A stretch of 64,000 nt of DNA, taken from JAIBJN01 sp963775395. Its GTDB lineage: Bacteria; Actinomycetota; Thermoleophilia; Gaiellales; Gaiellaceae. Shown here one piece after another: positions 1 to 8,518 of this stretch (position 1 is its first letter; every line of letters begins with the position of its first letter). The notes under the pieces were generated by a model. It ran no database searches and was not told the DNA's origin. It was given only the letters and a program-made list of their open reading frames with translations. A program made the position numbers and the translations under genes. The DNA is taken from positions 62,001 to 126,000 of the forward strand of contig CAVZIX010000004.1 of the NCBI GenBank assembly GCA_963775395.1, read 5' to 3'.

Positions 1-854
1 CCCGGCGTGTCGGAGACGAAGGCCCAGAGATCTCCCTTGTCGGCCAGAAGCTTGTCCGTGCTCGCCGCGATGTAGGAGTAGAGCTGCGACTGAGCCGGCG
101 CAAGCTTCTCGGACGTGTTGAGCGGATTCGTGAGTGGGCCGCTCGTGAAGGTGTCGTCGCCCGAGAACACGACCGGGTTCCCATAGCCCGGGATCGCGAC
201 GCTGTTCTCGTGGTTGTGTCTGCCCATCCCGTAGATCGGATGGTGCTTCCCGGTCTTGACGTCGAGCGCGACGACGAGTCCGGCCTCCTCCTCCGCCGGG
301 TCGCCGGGGGTCGGCGGCCAGGATTCCTCCTGGCGGTACACGTAGTCGGGCGACTCCTCGTTCGTGAAGAGGATCGGTCTCTTGAACCCCTCCTTCTTCG
401 TCGCGAGGTAGTTGGAGCAGAAGCGCTGGTAGCCCGCGGCGCTCGCGATGGCGAACCTACCGCTGAGCACCCCGCCCGACTGCCGGTTGAGGGCCAGTCG
501 GCTCACCTGTGAGTTGTCGAAGTCGTTCTCCCCGTTGGCCGCCGTGGGCGCCGCGGCGTTGTACGGGAACGGCACCTTGCCGGTCTCGTGGTTCACGAAG
601 AGGTCGACCCTGCCCCGGCCCCGGGTCTGCAGAGAGATCCCATCCGGGATGGCCTCGAAGCGATAGCCGCTCCGAAGCACATCTCCGACCGTCAGGAGCG
701 GCGTGATCTCCACCCCTGTCTTGACGGCGCTAAGCATCGAGGGCTGCCCCGTCTTGAACCCGCTGTTGTTACTGCCTGCAGGCGCGGCAGCCGTCACCAA
801 GGCTGAGATAACCGCTGCGAGCGCCGCACAAGTAAAGAACGCGCGTCTTCTCAT
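1..854 (-). CDS. Secreted PhoX-like (DUF839) protein, N-terminal part
   Basis: The 5' 284 codons of a gene that runs off the left edge of the window. It begins MRRRAFFTCAALAAVISALV, a typical secretion signal with an Arg-rich start, and a GGGGAGAGG ribosome site lies just upstream of the ATG. Two stretches recall PhoX/DUF839 alkaline-phosphatase-like beta-propellers: VNHETGK near residue 89 and HNHENSVAIPGYG followed by VFSGDD near residue 220. PhoX enzymes are secreted, calcium/iron-dependent phosphatases; whether this one is active cannot be judged because the C-terminal half is missing. The gene stands alone, transcribed away from the sugar-nucleotide genes. The family call is from motif memory and is moderate. 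Confidence 0.6.
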   Translation of the reverse strand, partial: MRRRAFFTCAALAAVISALVTAAAPAGSNNSGFKTGQPSMLSAVKTGVEITPLLTVGDVLRSGYRFEAIPDGISLQTRGRGRVDLFVNHETGKVPFPYNAAAPTAANGENDFDNSQVSRLALNRQSGGVLSGRFAIASAAGYQRFCSNYLATKKEGFKRPILFTNEESPDYVYRQEESWPPTPGDPAEEEAGLVVALDVKTGKHHPIYGMGRHNHENSVAIPGYGNPVVFSGDDTFTSGPLTNPLNTSEKLAPAQSQLYSYIAASTDKLLADKGDLWAFVSDTP

Positions 855-969
855 ATCCTCTCCCCTAAGTCGTGACCGGGGAGGTCTAACAGATGCGTCC
901 GCCCCGGTCTAGGCCCGCGCGCAAGTGCGCCCACCGCGAACCCCCGGGTCCAGGTCTGGCTGGTCGCGA

Positions 970-2877
970 TCAGGAAGCTCTCGGCGGCGTCGCGACTGCA
1001 GTCGACGCCTTGGCCTCGGCCGCGGCCGTTCCCAGCCGGTGCGGGCTCCGCAGGAGCTCGGCCAGGCGCGCCACGACCTCGACCGTCTCCCCGGCCTCGG
1101 CTAGACGTTCGAGCTCGGCGAGCTCGTCCTCGAGCCACAGCGGGTCGACGGGCGCGGTCTCCGCACGGAGGATCTTCGGGTGCGAGGTCGTCTCCGAGGC
1201 CTCGCCCTCACCCCAGAGGTCCTCGTGGAGCTTCTCGCCCGGCCGGACGCCGATGAACTCGATGGCGATGTCCCGCTCGGGCTCCTTGCCCGAGAGCCGG
1301 ATCATGTTGTGGGCGAGGTCGATGATCTTCACGGGCTCGCCCATGTCGAGCACGAAGATGTCGCCGCTCTCGCCGATCGCACCTGCCTGGACGATGAGCT
1401 GCACCGCCTCCGGGATCGTCATGAAGTAGCGCTCCATGTCCGGGTGGGTGACGGTGACCGGCCCGCCGCGCGCGATCTGGCGGCGGAAGAGCGGGATGAC
1501 GCTGCCCGAGGAGCCGAGGACGTTGCCGAAGCGGACGGAGATGAACTTCGTCCCGTTCCCCTCCAGCGCCGCGGCGGCCTCGACGATCCACTCGCAGAGC
1601 GCCTTCGTCTGGCCGAGGACGTTCTTCGGCCGGACCGCTTTGTCCGTGGAGACGAGAACGAAGCGCTTGACGCCGTGCTCGGCGGCGAGCTCGGCGAGGA
1701 TCCGCGTGCCGAAGACGTTGTTCCGCACGGACTCGAGCGGGTTCGCCTCCATGAGCGGGACGTGCTTGTAGGCGGCGGCATGGAAGACCACCGAGGGCTG
1801 GTGGCGCTCGAAGAGGCGGCGGACCTTGCCGGGATCCTTGACGTCGGCTAGGGCGGGGACCGTGGCCGTGTAGTTGCGCTCCCGCTGGAGCTCGCGCTCG
1901 ACGGCGACGAGCGCGTTCTCGGAGTGGTCGACGAGGATGATGCGCCCCGCGCCGAGCGCAGCAGCCTGGCGGCAGAGCTCCGAGCCGATCGAGCCGCCGG
2001 CGCCGGTCACGAGCACCGTCGCGCCGCTCACATACGACGCGATCGAGGGCATGTCGAGCTCGACGGCCTCGCGCCCGAGGACGTCCTCGACCTGAACCTC
2101 GCGGATCTGGCCGGAGAGGTTGAGGTCGCCGGCGATGATCTCGTGCACACCCGGCACCGTCTTCACGGGCACGCTCGCGTCCCGGCACGCATTGACGATG
2201 CGCTGGCGAACCTCGCCGGCGCCCGACGGGATGGCGATGATCACCTCGTCGGGGCGGTTGTCGGCGAGGAGGCGTGGGAGGTCCATCGTCGTGCCCAGCA
2301 CCCGCACCCCGTGGAGCCGCATGTTCTTCTTGCTGGCCTGGTCGTCGACCAGCCCGATCGGCGTGTAGCCGAGCTGCGGGCTCTTGAGCATCTCGCGGAT
2401 GACCATCTGGCCGGCGTCGCCCGCGCCGACGATCAACGCCGCCTTGCGGCGGGCGACGATGCCGCGCCGCGCCCGCTCCACCAGCGTCCGCGCAAGCACG
2501 CGCGCGCCGACGACGAAGCCGAGCGTGAACATCCAGTCGATGGCGATGATCCCGCGTGGAAGGTTCCAGCCCGGGATCGGATCCCAGAGGTAGATGAACC
2601 CCACGATGGCGACCGAGGCGACGGTGACTGCGAGGACCGCCCGCCACATGTCTCGGATGGAGACGTACCGCCACCAGTGGTGGTAGAGGCCGAAGAAGAC
2701 GAAGACGACGAGCTTGATCGAGACGACGGCCGTGAAGACGTCGAGCCCGAGGAACTCGTCATAGCGCGCCGGAACGCCCTTGTCGAAACGAACCTGGAAC
2801 GCGAGATACCAGGCGAGCGTGACGAGCACTGCGTCGACGGCGACCCGCCACAGACGGCTGCGGCTCACGAGCCTCAT
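970..2877 (-). CDS. Membrane-bound nucleotide-sugar 4,6-dehydratase (CapD/PglF/WbpM family)
   Basis: 635 residues. Four transmembrane helices occupy roughly residues 10-125. A first Rossmann-like domain follows (GAGDAGQ near 151), then the catalytic extended SDR domain with the NAD(P) motif TGAGGSIGSE near 291 and the active-site block STDKAVRPKNVLGQTK near 410. This is the full-length architecture of PglF/FlaA1-like enzymes, which convert UDP-GlcNAc or a related sugar to the 4-keto-6-deoxy form on the inner face of the membrane. Its ATG overlaps the stop of the upstream aminotransferase gene (ATGA, 2874-2877), so the two are translationally coupled. Together they should make a UDP-4-amino-4,6-dideoxy sugar for a surface glycan or protein glycosylation. 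The exact sugar is not deducible. Confidence 0.88.
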   Translation of the reverse strand: MRLVSRSRLWRVAVDAVLVTLAWYLAFQVRFDKGVPARYDEFLGLDVFTAVVSIKLVVFVFFGLYHHWWRYVSIRDMWRAVLAVTVASVAIVGFIYLWDPIPGWNLPRGIIAIDWMFTLGFVVGARVLARTLVERARRGIVARRKAALIVGAGDAGQMVIREMLKSPQLGYTPIGLVDDQASKKNMRLHGVRVLGTTMDLPRLLADNRPDEVIIAIPSGAGEVRQRIVNACRDASVPVKTVPGVHEIIAGDLNLSGQIREVQVEDVLGREAVELDMPSIASYVSGATVLVTGAGGSIGSELCRQAAALGAGRIILVDHSENALVAVERELQRERNYTATVPALADVKDPGKVRRLFERHQPSVVFHAAAYKHVPLMEANPLESVRNNVFGTRILAELAAEHGVKRFVLVSTDKAVRPKNVLGQTKALCEWIVEAAAALEGNGTKFISVRFGNVLGSSGSVIPLFRRQIARGGPVTVTHPDMERYFMTIPEAVQLIVQAGAIGESGDIFVLDMGEPVKIIDLAHNMIRLSGKEPERDIAIEFIGVRPGEKLHEDLWGEGEASETTSHPKILRAETAPVDPLWLEDELAELERLAEAGETVEVVARLAELLRSPHRLGTAAAEAKASTAVATPPRAS

Positions 2878-3968
2878 GCGTTCGCCCCCACGCCGACCGC
2901 CGAGCGGATCGTGGCCACGACCTGCTCCTGCTGCGGCTCGGTGATGCCCGCCCAGAGCGGGAGGGCGATCGTCTCGCGCGCGGCGCGCTCGGTCTCGGGC
3001 AGGCTTCCGGGCCCTTCCGTGAGGCTCGCGTAGACCGGCTGGAGATGGAGCGGCGTCGTGTAGTACGTCGCGCAGCCGATGCCCGCCTCCCGGAGCGCGG
3101 CGGCGATCCGGTCGCGCTCGGGCGAGCGCACGACGTACATGTGGTAGACGTGGCCGGGATCGTCCTCGGGCAGCTCCACCAGCTCGCCGAGGCCGAGCTC
3201 GGCGTAGCGCGCGGCAGCCTCGCGCCGCTCGCCGTTCCAGCGGTCGACGTGACCGAGGAAGAGCCGTAGCGCGGCGGCCTGGAGCTCGTCGAGGCGCGAG
3301 TTGTAGCCGATCGCCTCGAAGCGCTCCTTGTCCCGCGACCCGTGGAAGCGCAGAACGCGGACGCGGTCGGTGATCTCGGCATCGCGCGAGGCGACCAGGC
3401 CGCCGTCGCCGAGGCCGAAGAGGTTCTTGGTCGGGAAGAAGCTGAACGTGGCAGCCACGCCCAGGGCGCCCGCGCGGGCGCCCTCGAGCTCGGCGCCGAA
3501 GGCCTGGGCGGCGTCCTCGACGACCGGCGTGCCCTCGGGAAGCTCGCCGAGCGCTGCCGGACGGCCGAAGAGGTGCACGGCAAGGATCGCCTTCGTGCGC
3601 TCCGTGACCCGGTCGGCAACGTCGGCGGGCTCGAGGTTCAGCGTGGTCGGGTCGATGTCGCAGAAAACGGGAGTCGCACCCCGCCGGGATACGGCCTCCG
3701 CGGTCGCGAAGAACGTGAACGAGGGGCAGATCACCTCGTCTCCCGGCCCGATGCCGAGCGCGTCGAGGACGAGCACGAGCGCGTCCGTCCCGTTCGCGAC
3801 CCCCACCGCCTCGCCGACGCCGAGATAGGCGGCGGCCTCCTCCTCGAAGGCGCGCACCTCCGGGCCGAGGATGAATCGGCCTGAGTCGACGACCGCCCCG
3901 AGGCGGTCCTTCAACTCCTGGATCAGCGGCGCGTACTGCGCCTTGACGTCGACGTGCGGAATGGTCAT
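2874..3968 (-). CDS. DegT/DnrJ/EryC1 family sugar aminotransferase
   Basis: 364 residues starting MTIPHVDVKAQY. This is a PLP enzyme of the DegT/DnrJ/EryC1 family: GTDALVLVLDALGIGPGDEV near residue 60, the aspartate block VVEDAAQAFGAE near 149, and the Schiff-base lysine in FFPTKNLFGLGDGG near 181. The family transaminates 4-keto or 3-keto nucleotide sugars. It lies directly upstream of and overlaps the 4,6-dehydratase, matching a PglF/PglE pair (4-keto sugar to 4-amino sugar). The upstream part of the same open frame, beyond 3968, has no family similarity and is antisense to neighbouring genes, so this ATG is the real start. Confidence 0.9.
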   Translation of the reverse strand: MTIPHVDVKAQYAPLIQELKDRLGAVVDSGRFILGPEVRAFEEEAAAYLGVGEAVGVANGTDALVLVLDALGIGPGDEVICPSFTFFATAEAVSRRGATPVFCDIDPTTLNLEPADVADRVTERTKAILAVHLFGRPAALGELPEGTPVVEDAAQAFGAELEGARAGALGVAATFSFFPTKNLFGLGDGGLVASRDAEITDRVRVLRFHGSRDKERFEAIGYNSRLDELQAAALRLFLGHVDRWNGERREAAARYAELGLGELVELPEDDPGHVYHMYVVRSPERDRIAAALREAGIGCATYYTTPLHLQPVYASLTEGPGSLPETERAARETIALPLWAGITEPQQEQVVATIRSAVGVGANA

Positions 3969-4006
3969 GAGGCCACTAGGGGAGGGACGCTCACTGGCGG
4001 GCCAGT

Positions 4007-4693
4007 CTACCGGCCGATTCCCTCGGCAGACCGCTCTACTGCACGGCGCCGGGCCCGCCTGCGGTAGCCCCGGTAGACGAGGGCGGCCGCCCCCGCCACG
4101 ACGAGCGCGATGATCGCGTAGTCCGCGTACCTGAAGCTCTCGTGGAACTCCTCCCACTTGCTCCCGAGAGCCAGGCCGACCGCGGCGAGGCCGAAGCACC
4201 ATGGGATCGTCCCGGCGAACGTGAGGACGGTGAACCGGGCGAGCGGCATCTCGGCGATGCCGGCCGGGATGGAGATGAACGAGCGAACCACGGGGAGCAT
4301 GCGCGAGACGAAGACGGCAGCGTCGCCGTACCGCTCGAACCACGCGTCCGCCTTGTCGAGCTTGGCCGGCGTGATGTGGAGCCACCGGCCGTGGCGCTCG
4401 AGGTAGGGCCGCCCTCCGTAGAGCCCGATCGCCCACCCGGCGATGGACCCCAGCGTGTAGCCGACCGTCCCGGCCGTGGCCATCGCCACGTACGCCCAGC
4501 CGGTCGACTCGATCTCCGTGCCGAAGAGCATGACGCTCGAGCCCGGAAAGGCTCCGGCCGCGACGGCCCCGGCGTAGACCATGACGAGCTCGCTCGCCGC
4601 CGGGAAGACAGCGTCTATGAACATGAGGAGAAAGACGGCATAGAGGCCGTAATCTCCGATGACGCTGGTGACGGCCTCGGTGATCTCGTGCAC
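4007..4693 (-). CDS. DedA/VTT-domain membrane protein
   Basis: About 228 residues of a DedA-family integral membrane protein: the family motif region FIDAVFPAASELVMVYAG near residue 26, an internal GTVGYTLGSIAGWAIG and the F-x-R-y-G-d segment (WFERYGDAAVFVSRMLPVVR), then RSFISIPAGIAEM and a final helix with an Arg-rich tail. DedA proteins are lipid scramblase/flippase-like transporters tied to undecaprenyl-phosphate recycling and membrane homeostasis. A TTG lies 3 bases upstream of the chosen GTG. The GTG at 4693 is preferred because a TAGACT -10 box (4700-4705) sits exactly 6 bases before it, indicating a leaderless mRNA. Confidence 0.85.
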   Translation of the reverse strand: MHEITEAVTSVIGDYGLYAVFLLMFIDAVFPAASELVMVYAGAVAAGAFPGSSVMLFGTEIESTGWAYVAMATAGTVGYTLGSIAGWAIGLYGGRPYLERHGRWLHITPAKLDKADAWFERYGDAAVFVSRMLPVVRSFISIPAGIAEMPLARFTVLTFAGTIPWCFGLAAVGLALGSKWEEFHESFRYADYAIIALVVAGAAALVYRGYRRRARRRAVERSAEGIGR

Positions 4694-4699
4694 CAACCG

Positions 4700-4705
4700 A
4701 GTCTA
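4700..4705 (-). promoter_or_regulatory. -10 box TAGACT of a leaderless promoter (DedA gene)
   Basis: On the minus strand TAGACT is followed by 6 bases and then the GTG start at 4693. The same hexamer and spacing recur before four other genes in the window, so transcription probably starts at the start codon. Confidence 0.5.
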
Positions 4706-4732
4706 GCCAGCGGCCCGCGCGAGGCTTCCCGT

Positions 4733-6448
4733 TTAGCGAACGATGCGAACGGTGTCGCGCAGCGTCAAGGTGCCGAAGGAGTTCGTCGCCCGCACGCGCA
4801 CGACATAGACGCCGCTCGGAACGAGGACGCCGGCGGCCCGCCGCCCGTCCCAGCTCCACACATGCTTGCCGCGCCCGCGGTCGCCCTGGTACAGGATCCG
4901 GCGTACCTGGCCCGCTGGGGTGAGGACGACGACCCCGACCGTGGCCTGCCGGGCAAGGACAGCCGAGATGAAGACGCGGCCGTGGCCCCCGGGGACGACC
5001 CGCAGACGCTCTCTCGAGAGACGAAGGTGCCCGAGCGTGCGGTTCACCTTGAAGCTGCGGGTCATCGTGCTGACCCGACCGCTGGCGTTCTCGGTCGCCT
5101 CCACGACCCAGCGCCAGACGCCGTTGCTCATGCCGGGGAAGCCGACCACCTTGCGGATCCTCCCGGGTAGGGAGCCGCGGCGGTAGCGCCACGCCACCGT
5201 CCCGTTCGGGCGCAACAGCTTGAGGTCGACGACGGATGGGCGAACCACCTTCGCGGTGAGCGTCGCGCGCTCGCTGACGCCGTCCCGGTTCGGCGTGATC
5301 AGCTCGCGCGACGCCCTGGGCGCGTAGATCCCGTGGTAGAAGAGGAAGAGCCCCTCGGCCACTGCACGCGGAGCCCCGTCCGACGGCCTGTTGAGAACGC
5401 GACCGTCGAACGCGAGCGTCGACGAGCCGCCGCCGTCCAGGGCCATCGCGGTCACCGCGCCGAGGCGGGCCATCTGCTGCGCAAGCTGCCAGGTGCTCAG
5501 GCCTCGGGAGACGGAGCTCCTGCCGTCGGCGACGACGAAGATGATGCGGCCGTCGGCGAGCTGGCCGACGGCGGTGCGTGGATGCCGCCCCCGGATCTGC
5601 GAGAGGCTGAAGCCCTCGTTCGCGTGCATGACCGGGTTGCCGTCGCGCACGAGGAGCGGTCCTCCGCCGAGCCCGTCTGCGGCGTCGCCTGGGAAGCCGG
5701 GGATGCGGAGCTGCACGGTGATCTGCGTTCCGATCGGCGCCTCGCTGAGGATCGTGCCGCGCCAGAAGCCTCGCGTCTGAATGATCGCACCTCGTGCCGG
5801 AACCAGCGACCCGCCGTGACGGCGCACGGCCGTGACCGTTCCGGTCAGGGTGCCGTTCAAGAGCGCGGGCGGGAACCCGCTGAGCACGACCTCGACAGAG
5901 CCGGGGACTCTCGGCGTCCTTCCTCCCAGGGCACGCGTGTAGAGCGCCACCCCCGGCGGCTCGAGAAGCGGCTTGTTCACGGTCGTCAGCGGGTGCGCGG
6001 GGTAGGACCCTGGCTTCCACGAGCCGGCGAGGCGCCAGCGGTCGACGAAGAGGCGACCGTCGAAGGCGATGCCCAGCGCTGACCGCGCGGTCGTCGGTGG
6101 CAGGGAGAGTACGCCGTTGCGGAGGAACATCCCCGTCGGCCTGCCATTCGCCAGGCCGAAAAAGTCTCCGTTGACTCCGACGGTCGTCGCCTGGCGGGCG
6201 ACGGCGGCCTGCATGGACGGGACCGTCTGCCTACCGAGGACGGTCCCCGACGAGAGCACGGGGCGGAGCTGGTAGAGCCCGCCGTGCCGGGGCGAGCGCA
6301 CGATATGGAGCGTGACCACCTGCCCACCGGAGATGACGTTCTGGCGCTCGTACGTGACGTTCGGAAGCAAGGTGGTGGCAGACCCCGCGATTGACGGGGA
6401 TGCAAGCAGCGCCGCAAGCGCGACGGGGAGAAGACCCCTCTTCAGCAC
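4733..6448 (-). CDS. Secreted phosphodiester glycosidase (NAGPA domain) with FlgD-type Ig tail
   Basis: About 571 residues from a GTG that gives a clean signal peptide (VLKRGLLPVALAALLASP); a TTG at 6487 in frame would add 13 unlike residues. The middle holds the NAGPA/phosphodiester glycosidase fold: GVNGDFF near residue 90, FVVADGRSS and the signature MALDGGGSSTLAF around residue 330. The family removes a GlcNAc-1-phosphate cap in animals; bacterial members act outside the cell, probably on envelope or biofilm glycans. The C-terminal 170 residues are beta-rich and end in a FlgD-like Ig module (VWSWDGR, SGVYVVRVRATNSFG). It stands alone between mqnC and the DedA gene. Confidence 0.8.
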   Translation of the reverse strand: MLKRGLLPVALAALLASPSIAGSATTLLPNVTYERQNVISGGQVVTLHIVRSPRHGGLYQLRPVLSSGTVLGRQTVPSMQAAVARQATTVGVNGDFFGLANGRPTGMFLRNGVLSLPPTTARSALGIAFDGRLFVDRWRLAGSWKPGSYPAHPLTTVNKPLLEPPGVALYTRALGGRTPRVPGSVEVVLSGFPPALLNGTLTGTVTAVRRHGGSLVPARGAIIQTRGFWRGTILSEAPIGTQITVQLRIPGFPGDAADGLGGGPLLVRDGNPVMHANEGFSLSQIRGRHPRTAVGQLADGRIIFVVADGRSSVSRGLSTWQLAQQMARLGAVTAMALDGGGSSTLAFDGRVLNRPSDGAPRAVAEGLFLFYHGIYAPRASRELITPNRDGVSERATLTAKVVRPSVVDLKLLRPNGTVAWRYRRGSLPGRIRKVVGFPGMSNGVWRWVVEATENASGRVSTMTRSFKVNRTLGHLRLSRERLRVVPGGHGRVFISAVLARQATVGVVVLTPAGQVRRILYQGDRGRGKHVWSWDGRRAAGVLVPSGVYVVRVRATNSFGTLTLRDTVRIVR

Positions 6449-6496
6449 CCCGCCAAACACCAAATCACACTCGCCCGACGTTGACAAGCGGACGCG

Positions 6497-7624
6497 CTAG
6501 CCCCAGACCTTGACCTCGCGGTAGAGCGTGTCGCGCTGGACGGGCACCTTGCCTACGGCTCTGATCGCCCGCACGAAGTCATCCGTCGTGGCGCGATGCG
6601 TCGTCCCGGCGGCCGAGACGACGTTCTCCTCGATCATCACGGAGCCCATGTCGTCGGCTCCGAAGCCGAGCGCGACCTGCCCGACCTTCATCCCCTGCGT
6701 GACCCAGCTGGACTGGATGTGGTCGACGTTGTCGAGATAGATGCGGCTGACCGCCTGCGTGAGGAGGTAGTCGAACGAGGTCGGGAAGTGGGACACCTTG
6801 TCGGCCAGGCGCGTTCCGTCGGGCTGGAACGTCCACGAGATGAAGGCGCGAAAGCCGCGCGTCTCGTCCTGGAGCTCCCGGATCCGGCGCAAGTGCTCGA
6901 CGCGCTCCTCGAGCGTCTCGACGTGCCCGTACATCATCGTCGCCGTGGACGAGACCCCGAGGCGGTGGGCCTCGCGCATGACCCCGAGCCAATCGGCCGA
7001 CTTCGTCTTCTTGGGCGCGATGATGTCCCGCACGCGGTCGACGAGGATCTCCGCGCCTCCGCCCGGGACCGAGTCGAGCCCGGCATCGCGTAGCCGCGTA
7101 AGCGTCTCCGGGATGGTGAGCTTCGACCGGCGCGCGATGTGTTGGATCTCGGGCGGCGACAGCACGTGCAGGTGGATGCGGTAGCGCTCCTTGATCGACC
7201 GGAAGAGGTCTTCGTAGAACTCGATGCCGAGGTCGGGGTGGTGGCCGCCCTGCATGAGGAGCGCCGTGCCGCCGATCGCGAGCGTCTCCTCGATCTTCTT
7301 GAAGATGACCGGCTTCGGGAGCAGGTAGCCCTCGCGGCGGTCGCCCGGACGGCGATAGAAGGCGCAGAAGTCGCAGTCCGTGTGGCAGATGTTCGTGTAG
7401 TTGACGTTGCGGTCGATGATGAACGTCACCCGCCGCGCGTCGACCCGGCGGTTGCGCAGCTCGTCGGCGGCGCGGCCGACGCGAACGAGATCGCGGCTGC
7501 GCAGGAGGACGAGCGCGTCTTCGTCGGTCAGGCGCTCCCCGCCGAGCGTGCGGTCGAGGATCTCGACGACGGCGCCGTTTCCGTTCGCGTGCCCATCGCC
7601 GTTTCCGTTCCCGTTCCCGCTCAC
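6497..7624 (-). CDS. mqnC: Cyclic dehypoxanthinyl futalosine synthase (radical SAM), MqnC
   Basis: 375 residues. It has the radical-SAM cysteine triplet CHTDCDFC (C80, C84, C87), the MqnC-type segment LMQGGHHPDLGIEFY, and the C-terminal WVTQGMKVGQVALGFGADD. MqnC cyclises dehypoxanthine futalosine to the naphthoquinone precursor in the futalosine route to menaquinone. The N-terminal 20 residues are a low-complexity Gly/Asn run not seen in the core family. The GTG start overlaps the stop of mqnA (GTGA), and the operon runs from the bc1-type genes upstream. The call rests on paralogue-specific motifs and the neighbouring mqnA and mqnE. Confidence 0.95.
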   Translation of the reverse strand: MSGNGNGNGDGHANGNGAVVEILDRTLGGERLTDEDALVLLRSRDLVRVGRAADELRNRRVDARRVTFIIDRNVNYTNICHTDCDFCAFYRRPGDRREGYLLPKPVIFKKIEETLAIGGTALLMQGGHHPDLGIEFYEDLFRSIKERYRIHLHVLSPPEIQHIARRSKLTIPETLTRLRDAGLDSVPGGGAEILVDRVRDIIAPKKTKSADWLGVMREAHRLGVSSTATMMYGHVETLEERVEHLRRIRELQDETRGFRAFISWTFQPDGTRLADKVSHFPTSFDYLLTQAVSRIYLDNVDHIQSSWVTQGMKVGQVALGFGADDMGSVMIEENVVSAAGTTHRATTDDFVRAIRAVGKVPVQRDTLYREVKVWG

Positions 7625-8385
7625 GCTGAGACCGCCTCGGGCGCGACGAAGCGCAGCTCGGGGACGCGCGAGAGCTCGCCGACGTCGCGCGCGAGCTCGA
7701 AGAACGTGATCAGCCCGGCGCGCTCTCGCGGGCCGAAGCTGTAGCGGAGCTTCTCGAAGTAGCGGGCGAGGAAGCCCGCCGGATAGCCGTAGCGCTCGCT
7801 GGCCTCGTAGGCGAGCCGCTCAGGCTCCGCCCTGGCGTGGCGAACGGAGGAGACGAGCGCCTCCTCGAGCAGGAGCACGCCCGGCGGCGCCGGCTCGGGG
7901 CACGCCCAGACGGCGAAGACCATGGGCAACCCGGTTCGCTCGAGCCAGAGCCGGCCGAGGTCGTGGTGCGGCGTCGGGTCCTCGAAGGCGCTGCGGAGCG
8001 CAGCGTCGCCGATCAGGAGCGTCGCGTCAGCCTTCTTGCTGAGCGGCACGAGCACGGCGTCCGGAAGCAGGATTCTCGTCAGGACGACCGAGGTGGCGCT
8101 CTCGGGCGTCACGGCGACCGAGTCGACGTGCTCGAGCGGGACGCGCGAGACGAGCTGGATCGAATCCACCGCTCCCTCCGAGGAGACGCAGAGCCGCGGC
8201 AGGATGCGTAAGCGGTCGGCGTTGCGCGCGTACTCGATCGACGAGATGGGCGCGATGTCGATCTCCCCGGCGAGGAGGCGCTCGTTCAGCTCGGTCGGGA
8301 CGCCAGGCACCTCCTCGACGTCGACGTCGAGCCGGTGGAAGACCGGCGCCATGTTGACGTAGCTGATGCGGCCGAGGCGAATCAC
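7621..8385 (-). CDS. mqnA: Chorismate dehydratase, MqnA
   Basis: 254 residues starting RLGRISYVNMAPVFHRLD, the hallmark start of MqnA/MqnD-fold proteins. It has SSIEYARNADRLRILPRLC near residue 50 and a C-terminal helical half ending with YFEKLRYSFGPRERAGL. MqnA dehydrates chorismate to 3-enolpyruvylbenzoate, the first committed step of the futalosine menaquinone pathway. The GTG start follows a CCAGGAG ribosome site. It is coupled to mqnC by a 4-base overlap, while a 133-base gap separates it from the SnoaL-glyoxalase gene upstream, so it may have its own promoter. Confidence 0.93.
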   Translation of the reverse strand: MIRLGRISYVNMAPVFHRLDVDVEEVPGVPTELNERLLAGEIDIAPISSIEYARNADRLRILPRLCVSSEGAVDSIQLVSRVPLEHVDSVAVTPESATSVVLTRILLPDAVLVPLSKKADATLLIGDAALRSAFEDPTPHHDLGRLWLERTGLPMVFAVWACPEPAPPGVLLLEEALVSSVRHARAEPERLAYEASERYGYPAGFLARYFEKLRYSFGPRERAGLITFFELARDVGELSRVPELRFVAPEAVSA

Positions 8386-8518
8386 AACGTGGGCTCCTGG
8401 TGGCGCCGGGGCAGTGGTGTTAGACGCGAGTAACCTCGGGTCCCGACCCGCCCCCTGCTCGGTTCCAGCCTACTGCCGGGCGACGCACGCGTGTGAGACC
8501 GATCGTGCCGGATGGGTG

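Noticed and set aside
3969..6020. Upstream extension of the aminotransferase frame to 6020
   Set aside because: Beyond 3968 the protein is Arg/Pro-rich and antisense or out of frame to the DedA and phosphodiester glycosidase genes, with no domain.
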